Assembly: GCA_031772625.1 (NCBI GenBank)
Contig: CM062814.1
Coordinates: 359,945,750-360,009,749, forward strand
DNA: 64,000 nucleotides
Source: Pinus tabuliformis
Taxonomy: Eukaryota; Streptophyta; Pinopsida; Pinales; Pinaceae
Direction of reading: 5' to 3'
Shown: positions 57,181-64,000 of the stretch, in pieces
Layout of the letters: the number at the start of each line of letters is the position of its first letter
Numbering within the stretch: position 1 is the first letter of the stretch
The notes under the pieces: model-generated
What the model was told of the DNA's origin: nothing
Seen by the model: only the letters and a program-made list of their open reading frames with translations
The model's database searches: none
Position numbers and translations under genes: made by a program

Positions 57181-60100
57181 CCCCCTCTAAGGGTTCATTT
57201 TACTAAGTTAATTTACATAGTGAAATATATTAAAGTTTCTAAATATCATTTTGCTGTAGGATTTAATACACGGTTAGATGAAAATAAAACCCTCTCAGTT
57301 TATCTCAGAAACCTAGGACAAACCAATTAAGAGAAAGGTTGTTCTAAGGCTTAGGATTCTTAGTAGATCAAGATGTAGAGTATATATTAAGAAAAAGAGA
57401 ATGAATTCTTGTGAGTCCTCGCATGCAGGTCTTCTTGGAGTTTTTAGTATAGCCAAGAAGCGCTCCTAGCTAGCTCCAAAGCTTGGTCCTACACATAAGA
57501 GAGAGAATAAAGCAACCTTCACAACATAATATCTTGATAATCAAAACTATCAAAAACATATAAATATTATTGAATAAATAAATATAAACCAAAAACCCAT
57601 ACATCCATTAGTTAAATAGAAGAAGTAAAGAATGAATAGAAACATATGGAAGGAAGAACAACTGATCTATATGAATAAAGGAGTTGGAGGAAAGTTACAA
57701 CAATCAGATATAGTTGCAACATCACCTCCCCCAACTCATTTCTCCAAAAATCTCCCTCTCAAGATAGATCTCAACAGCGTGACAATACAAAATTCCCATC
57801 ATTTTTTCAATGGCCAAGCCTCTAATATATAGGAAAGTGAAGGCTATGAAGATTTCCAAAATTCCTCATTAGTTCAATTTGGGAAAAATCTTTTGGGTGA
57901 ATAATGTTTCCTCATATAAAAAAGGAATTTTCCACTTTTTAGATGCTTTTGTGCTTAGGAAAAATCTTCCCCATGCTTTATGGCTCTTCCCCGCTTTTCT
58001 ATGCTTTTATTTTTTAGGAAAAAGCTAAAAATGAGGATAAAGATATTACATTCCACCATATGAGTTTCCGAAAGTGACCAAGAGTGTCAAATTCAAATTC
58101 TAGTTTGCTTATGTTTTAGTTTTTTTTTTTAAATATATATTTAGTTTTAGTATTTTTTTTATTTTCTAGAAAAATATATTTAGTTTTTGGTATGTTTTTC
58201 TATAAGAAAAATTATATTTTGTTTTTATAAAAATGGATTTTAAACATTCCATTCATGCTAAATTTGTGATTTAATGATAGGAGTTTAAATTATATATAAA
58301 AAAGTAACTTAATGTCATGTGTTGTGTCGCTAAGATGGGTGTTATACATCTCTTCCTTGCTAAGTTATAGAATGTGGTTGGGTTTTATTAATGCAATAAA
58401 ACTAATTATGTTCTTCATGATATCTTGAAATGTTCATCTTGAACCAGACTAATAAAACAATAAACTTAAAATAGGTTTGCCTTTGTCCTTTATAGATCTT
58501 TGTCCCCATTAATCTTGGTCTTAATAGATTAATTGTCTTGTGGTGGCCTTGAGTGGTCACTTCCATTAGTTGCATGCTTTATAGTTTTCTGTTAGTGACA
58601 TTTTTTAGGCTTGATAATATGTTATTTAATTTATTAAAATGTGTTATTGTCCATATTATTATTAAATATTAATATTAAATATGCTGATTTTTTAGCATGT
58701 TTTAGCAAAACGTTCCCAAAATGTTTATAAATTGTATTTTATAATGCAATGATTCTTTGCTTGATCAAATTGTTTTGGATATTTTTTTTAATGATTCATT
58801 GGTTGATGAAATTGTTATGGATATTTTTTTAGTATATTAAATTGTATGTGATAAAGTCAAAAATCACCACTTTTTTAGATTTTCATTGGTCAATTTCCCT
58901 TAAGGCCATCAAGTTCACCATTTGGTCCCAGGTTAAGGAAATATAGGAGCCATGAAGTGGAATTGTCCAAGCACTTAAATCTTGAGACATGTTTCTTTTT
59001 AGTCACGTTATACTTCCTTTCTATGTAAATTCTTGATGAAAATAGTCTTCGAACATGAGGGGCGTCAATAGTAAAGGAAAACAAACTCCTAAAAGAAAAA
59101 TGGTACGCAAAGCACCCATAAATAATGTTGATATAAGAAGCAAAAATATTAAGTGAGGTTCTACCTCATATAATTAGAAAATGGGGGAGGAATTTCCAAG
59201 TAGTAGTGATTGATGCTTAGAGATACTTGGGTGGAATGGTTATTATTTGAAATGATTAAGACATCAAGGTTACCAATATGTTTACCTCTTTTCGCATTAT
59301 GACAATACAATTTTAGTTAATTGACATTGAGGACTACTACCATGTATCCAATGTCTATGACTCCAATATCGCAAATGGAAAACCTCTATTTCTCAATTCT
59401 ATTTCTAGCACAAGTAATTTATACTCCCCATCTCCATGGATTACTGGGAGTGACTTCAATATTATAAGTGTCTCGAGGAAAAGAAAGAATGAATCGCAAT
59501 GTTTAACAAGATATTTTACAAGCTATACCATTAAAGCCACAAAGTAGTCTCCATTAAAGTTGTCAAGCAATGAGTCTCCAACCCACACATGTGGATCAAT
59601 GAGATGTAATACATGTGTGTGTGGTTACTAACTCAATACACCTCTATAATAACTCCACAAACTTATGTATTTCACTCTGTCACATAAATTGACAGTAGTG
59701 TGACATAAGTAAACCAAGAGTAGACATGAAAGCCTTAGGAAACAAACATTCCCTAGATCCTCAATTAGGTGCTTAAATGATGAAGTGAAAATGCAAGGAG
59801 AAAAGAGGAATTCATGATTTAACCATCACATAGATGTGATCAAGTGTGACTAGGAGTGGATATAATCATATATTTTCCAAAGAGGGAGTGAATACATGAG
59901 TTACCATTTATTGGCCCTTATTTTTCTTTCTTTTTCATTTTGTTATATATAGGACTTAGGGAATAAGGTTTTCATAAGTTTGGCACAACTCATATAAGAT
60001 TTACATGAATTTTCACTTCAACCTTAGAGTTTAGACTTAGATAAATCAATATAGTGTAATTTTGGCTTTCACTTTTTTATTTTATTTCATCACAAATGAC

Positions 60101-60759
60101 AAAATGGGAAATATTTTGCCACAAATCTATGAATGCTTAATCATAAAGGCGTCATGTGATGAAAACAAATTAATGATGTTATTCTCTACGAAATTGATGG
60201 GTATTCTTGAGAAAATTTTATGCTTGTGGATGCCTCCTCCCTGGTTGAGAGGGAGTGAGGGTAGACACCATGTTATCCATGTGTCATGTACTATGGCGAG
60301 GACTAACAATCGTAAGCCTAGTAAAGACACTAGTAGGGATAATGGTGGATTGGATAAACATTTGGGACCAATATTCTTTGAGAATTTGGACTTTGACTAG
60401 GACTAATCGCCATAAGTCAAGTACATTAATCCAAGATAAGAATAGTCATGAGGATTGACATTTTCTGGTGTCAAATATTATGATAGTGGATTAGGAAATG
60501 ATCATGTGAGGACATACCTGGTTAAACATTCTCGTGGGGTAGGTGCCTTGAGAGGCAGTGGTGTCCAAATTTATGCCTCCCAACATTGTGCTCTGATATA
60601 ATCGAGAGATAAACTTGTTAGTCAAGGCCTTACTATTTTGAAAATGTTGGCTATGATGATGTAAATCATCATTGATGCTTGTCAATCCATATCCCTTCTT
60701 ATATGAATATTTCAACTTGAGAGTACTTTTTTGTCTCATTATGAGTACCTTGCTAGTTT
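57181..60759. other. AT-rich DNA without a recognised gene
   Basis: Weak coding-like ORFs (57,632-57,832; 60,062-60,400) match no family I know. A block with GACTA.CAATCGTAAGCCTAGTA near 60,300 recurs loosely near 60,400. No RNA gene, LTR or array was seen. Confidence 0.5.
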
Positions 60760-60857
60760 AGAGGGAGGGTCATCATCTTCATTATTGCCATCATCACCAC
60801 CATCAATGTGATCATTATTGTCATCATTTCATTATCGTCATAATCACCATTCATGTC

Positions 60858-60892
<35 letters not shown>

Positions 60893-60980
60893 TATGTATA
60901 TTGTCGTCAATTGTTCATAATTATAGGTATCATAAGAAATATCACCAACCTAAAAAATGTTACGAGTGCTCGAAAAGGGT
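60760..60980 (+). repeat. CAT-rich block, partial first copy of the higher-order repeat
   Basis: A CATCAT run at 60,858-60,893 sits in a CAT-rich stretch, followed by TTGTTCATAATT and GAAAAGGGTTG. The same order recurs at about 61,412 and 63,641. Confidence 0.75.
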
Positions 60981-61029
60981 TGTTAGGACACATGATATAT
61001 GCAAGAAAAATAACCACTTTATTTTTTAG

Positions 61030-61440
61030 AAATGATTGATGATCATCATCATCACTACCATTATCATCTTCATTATAATTTTCATCTTCCCCATCATCAT
61101 AAATAATATAATTTTTATCATAATTGTTGTCATCTTCATCATGAGCATCATAACCATCATTCATGCCATTATTGTTTTTGATGATGACCAAGATGAAAAT
61201 AATGATAATGATGATTAGATGATGATGACTTGGAAGATGACGCCAAAGATAATTATTATGATTTTTACCATGACAACATTTAAAAATTGGGAAGAATGGC
61301 CAAGGTCATTAGAATCATCATCATCATTGTCATTATCATAACAATCGCAATTCATGTCATCATCATCATCTTCATTATCATCATCGTTATAATTATTGAC
61401 ATTGTCATCAGTTGTTCATAATTTTCAATGTCATAAGAAA
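61030..61440 (+). repeat. CAT-rich block, first full copy
   Basis: Trinucleotide CAT/ATC sequence on the plus strand flips to ATG-rich near 61,180. It shares TGCCATTATTGTTTTTGATG with 63,385, an offset of 2,221 bases. Confidence 0.8.
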
Positions 61441-63170
61441 TGTAATCAATGCAAAATATATGATGTGTGTTGAAAAAGGGATGCAAAAGTGAACAAATAA
61501 AATGGGGGTAAAGATAGACGTAAATTTGGATGAAGAGTGGACACAACATAAGTAGATGCAGAACAAGACAAAAAAATTGACACAAAAGTCGATGAAAATG
61601 TAGATGCAATAGTTCATGCAAACATGAACACAAAATAGGACTCAAACATGGATGAAAAAGTGGAAAAAAACATGGGCACAATAGTAGGCATAAAACTTAG
61701 CATGAATTGTGGTGAAACAAATGTGGATACTACAATGAATGTAAAAAAAAAGAGACACAAACTTGAATGCAAAAAGGAGGAAAACTTGGATGAAAAAAGG
61801 GATGTAAACATGGGCCAAACATGGGTGCAATAGTGAACATAAAATTAGTTGCAAAACTGGACGAATCAAAAGTGGATGTAAAAGTAAATTCGAAATGGGA
61901 TGCAAAAAACATAAACAATATTTGATGCAAACTTGGACACAAAATAAGATGCAAATATGGATGCAATAGTGGAAGAAAATGTGGGTTTCAATGATAGGCA
62001 TAAGATATGGCACAAATAATACCACAGAAAAGGTGGATGTAATAATAGACACAAAAAATATGCAAACTTAGATGCAAGACAAGATGCTATAAGGAATGTA
62101 AAAGTGGATGCAAACACGGGTGCAACATGAGAAACAAAATTGGATGCAAAATATGGATGAAATGGAAGTACATGCAAAAGAAGATACAAAATGAGATGCA
62201 AAACCAAACACAAAAGTGGATGCAAAAATAGATGAAATATTTTATGCAAAAGAGGATGTGAAGATGGATGCAAAATTGGAAGCAAGCATGGTTACAACAG
62301 TAAGTAGAAAACATGGAACAAATTTTGTTACAACAAAAGTAGATGTAATGATAGATGCAAAAAAAGAAGCAAATGAATATGAAAAATAGGATGCCAAAAG
62401 GGATGTAAAAGTGGGCGTAAACATGGGTGCAACAATGGATGTAAAATAGGATGCAAAAGTTGATGCAACAAAATTCTATGGAAAAGTAGATGCAATACGA
62501 GACACAAAACCTGGTGCAAATCTTGACGCAAAAGTGGATATAAAAATGGATTAAAAATAGATGTAAGAGTTGATGAAAACCTAGATGTATATGAGGATGC
62601 AATCGTGGATGCAAATTTAGAAACAAAAAAAGCTGCAAAGGGAGGTGTCAAACTAGGTGCAAATAATGGCATAAGAAAAATGGATGCAATAGTGGACACA
62701 ATAACAGATGAAAAAGAGAATGTAAATATGGATGAAAAACAAGATGTAAAAGTCAATGCAACAAAAGTAGATGAAAAATTAGTTGCAAAAACTAGACACA
62801 AACCTCGATGCAAAACTTGGCACAAATGGGATGCAAAAAATATGCAAAAATGGATGCAAAAAATGATTTTAAAAAATGATGCAAAAGAGGATGCAAGAGA
62901 TGATGCAAAAGAGGATGCAAGAGATGATGCAAAAGTTGATTAAAGTGTAGGTGCAAAAAGTGAATGCAATAGAGAATGCAAAAGATGGTGAAACAAAATT
63001 AGGTGCCAAACTTGATTCAAAACATGGTGCAAAGGATAACACAAAACTTGGCATAAAACTTGGCGTAAAAATTGGTGTAAAATCTGGTGCTAAACTTGAT
63101 GTAAGACTTGGTGCAAAACTCGGTAAAAACTTTGCATCATGTTTTGCACCATATTTGATAAATGGACACA
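61441..63170 (-). repeat. Degenerate 12-bp-period array, GATGCAAAA orientation
   Basis: This is the reverse complement of the 55,809-57,180 repeat family. Perfect register is seen at 62,878-62,940 (GATGCAAAAGAG alternating with GATGCAAGAGAT) and 63,001-63,120 (GGTGCAAAACTT-type). Orientation flips again at about 63,127, making a 10-bp inverted repeat (63,110-63,119 with 63,141-63,150). Long minus-strand ORFs come from the period. Confidence 0.85.
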
Positions 63171-63259
63171 AATAGCACCAAAAATGGTCTCTAGATCCAA
63201 AAAAGAAAGCAAAAAGGGATGCTAATCACAGGGTTTTGTTGTAGTGAACTCTATTTTTG

Positions 63260-63680
63260 ACAGATGATCGATGATGATCATCATCACCACCATTATCATC
63301 GTCATTGTCATTTTTATCATCCCCATCATCATCATTAATGTAATTTCTATCGACATTGTTGTAATCATGCATCATCATCATTCATGCCATTATTGTTTTT
63401 GATGATGACCTAGATGAAAATGATGATCATGACACCAAAGATAATGCTTATGATTATGACAATGACAACATCTAAAATTGGGAAGATTCGCCAACGTCAT
63501 TAGCATCATCATCATCATAATCATTGCCATCATCATCATTGTCATTGTAACCACTATCATCTTTATCATCATAATCACAATTCATGTCATCGCCATCATC
63601 TTCATTTTCATCATTGTCAATATTATTGACATTGTCATCAATTGTTCATAATTGTCAATGCCATAAGGAATATCATCAAT
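63260..63680 (+). repeat. CAT-rich block, second full copy
   Basis: It repeats 61,030-61,440 with many small changes, including the flip to ATG-rich sequence and the TTGTTCATAATTGTCAATG end at 63,642. Confidence 0.8.
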
Positions 63681-63689
63681 GCAGAAAAT

Positions 63690-64000
63690 ATGATGAGTGT
63701 TGGAAAAGGGATGCAAAAGCGAACATAGAAACGGGGCCAACAATAGAAGTAAAATTGGATGAAAAGTGGATACAACATAAGTAGATGCACAACAACATGA
63801 AAAACCGGACACAAAAGTGGATGCAAAAGTAGATGCAGTTGTCAATGCAAACTTGGATGCAAACATGAAGGCAAAAGTGGAAGCAAACAAGGGTCCAATG
63901 GTAGGTGTAAAACTTGGCACAAATTGTGGTGAAACAAATGTGGATGCAACAACGGAAACAAAAGTATATGCAAAAATGGATGAAACAAAAGTGGATGCAA
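63690..64000 (-). repeat. Second GATGCAAAA array, runs off the window
   Basis: The sequence repeats the start of the 61,441 array (for example GGGATGCAAAAG and ACAACATAAGTAGATGCA) about 2.23 kb later and continues past the window edge. Confidence 0.8.

Noticed and set aside
55948-57190. Overlapping plus-strand ORFs rich in FAS/LHP residues
   Set aside because: Open frames are a consequence of a 12-base period without stop codons.
61352-62825. Long minus-strand ORFs rich in F, L, H, P and S
   Set aside because: They follow the 12-bp repeat register, overlap in several frames, and have no domain or start context.

Overview
The window is plant nuclear DNA: AT-rich, intron-containing and dominated by old LTR retrotransposons, a LINE and satellite-like arrays. 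The only host gene I recognise is a laccase, read on the minus strand, and it is a pseudogene. Laccases with this exon pattern belong to seed plants. The deep nesting of aged elements suggests a large repeat-rich genome such as a gymnosperm, but the species is inference.

Left half (1-31,000). The laccase pseudogene runs right to left. Its signal-peptide exon starts at 30,576 and is cut after 74 bases by a 26.8-kb insertion; the gene resumes at 3,730 and continues to about base 43. The insertion is a three-level nest. Copia-1 (3,731-30,502, plus strand, duplication CGTGA) carries Gypsy-2 in its RNase H region (8,730-28,929, plus strand, duplication AGATG). Gypsy-2 carries Copia-3 in its 3' part (21,587-26,872, minus strand, duplication CATGA). 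All three target-site duplications are intact. By-eye LTR divergence falls from outside to inside (about 8, 4 and 3 percent), in the order the nesting requires. The laccase also holds a tandem array (498-1,034) made partly of inverted copies of its own exon.

Gypsy-2 is the richest element. It has gag, protease, RT-RNase H and integrase, a second RNase H gene 3' of integrase, a two-exon antisense gene, and a spacer full of short hairpins and repeats of CTCGTTAAA, a motif also present in its 5' leader. This layout fits the Tat-type branch of plant Ty3/Gypsy elements.

Right half (31,000-64,000). A tRNA-derived SINE-like piece (about 32,280-32,806) and a Copia LTR end with primer site (about 32,830-33,060) are followed by a degraded L1-type LINE (34,590-38,580). 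Next come a 57-bp minisatellite and a polypyrimidine tract (41,150-42,930), then long AT-rich DNA without a recognisable gene. Copia-4 (50,626-about 55,740, minus strand) keeps its 3' LTR and pol but is cut off 5' of the protease by a 12-bp-period array. The same 12-bp repeat returns inverted at 61,440-64,000, alternating with CAT-rich blocks in a roughly 2.2-kb higher-order repeat.

No rRNA, intact tRNA, CRISPR or bacterial-type operon was seen. Every retroelement and the laccase carry disabling changes, so nothing here is a confident functional gene.
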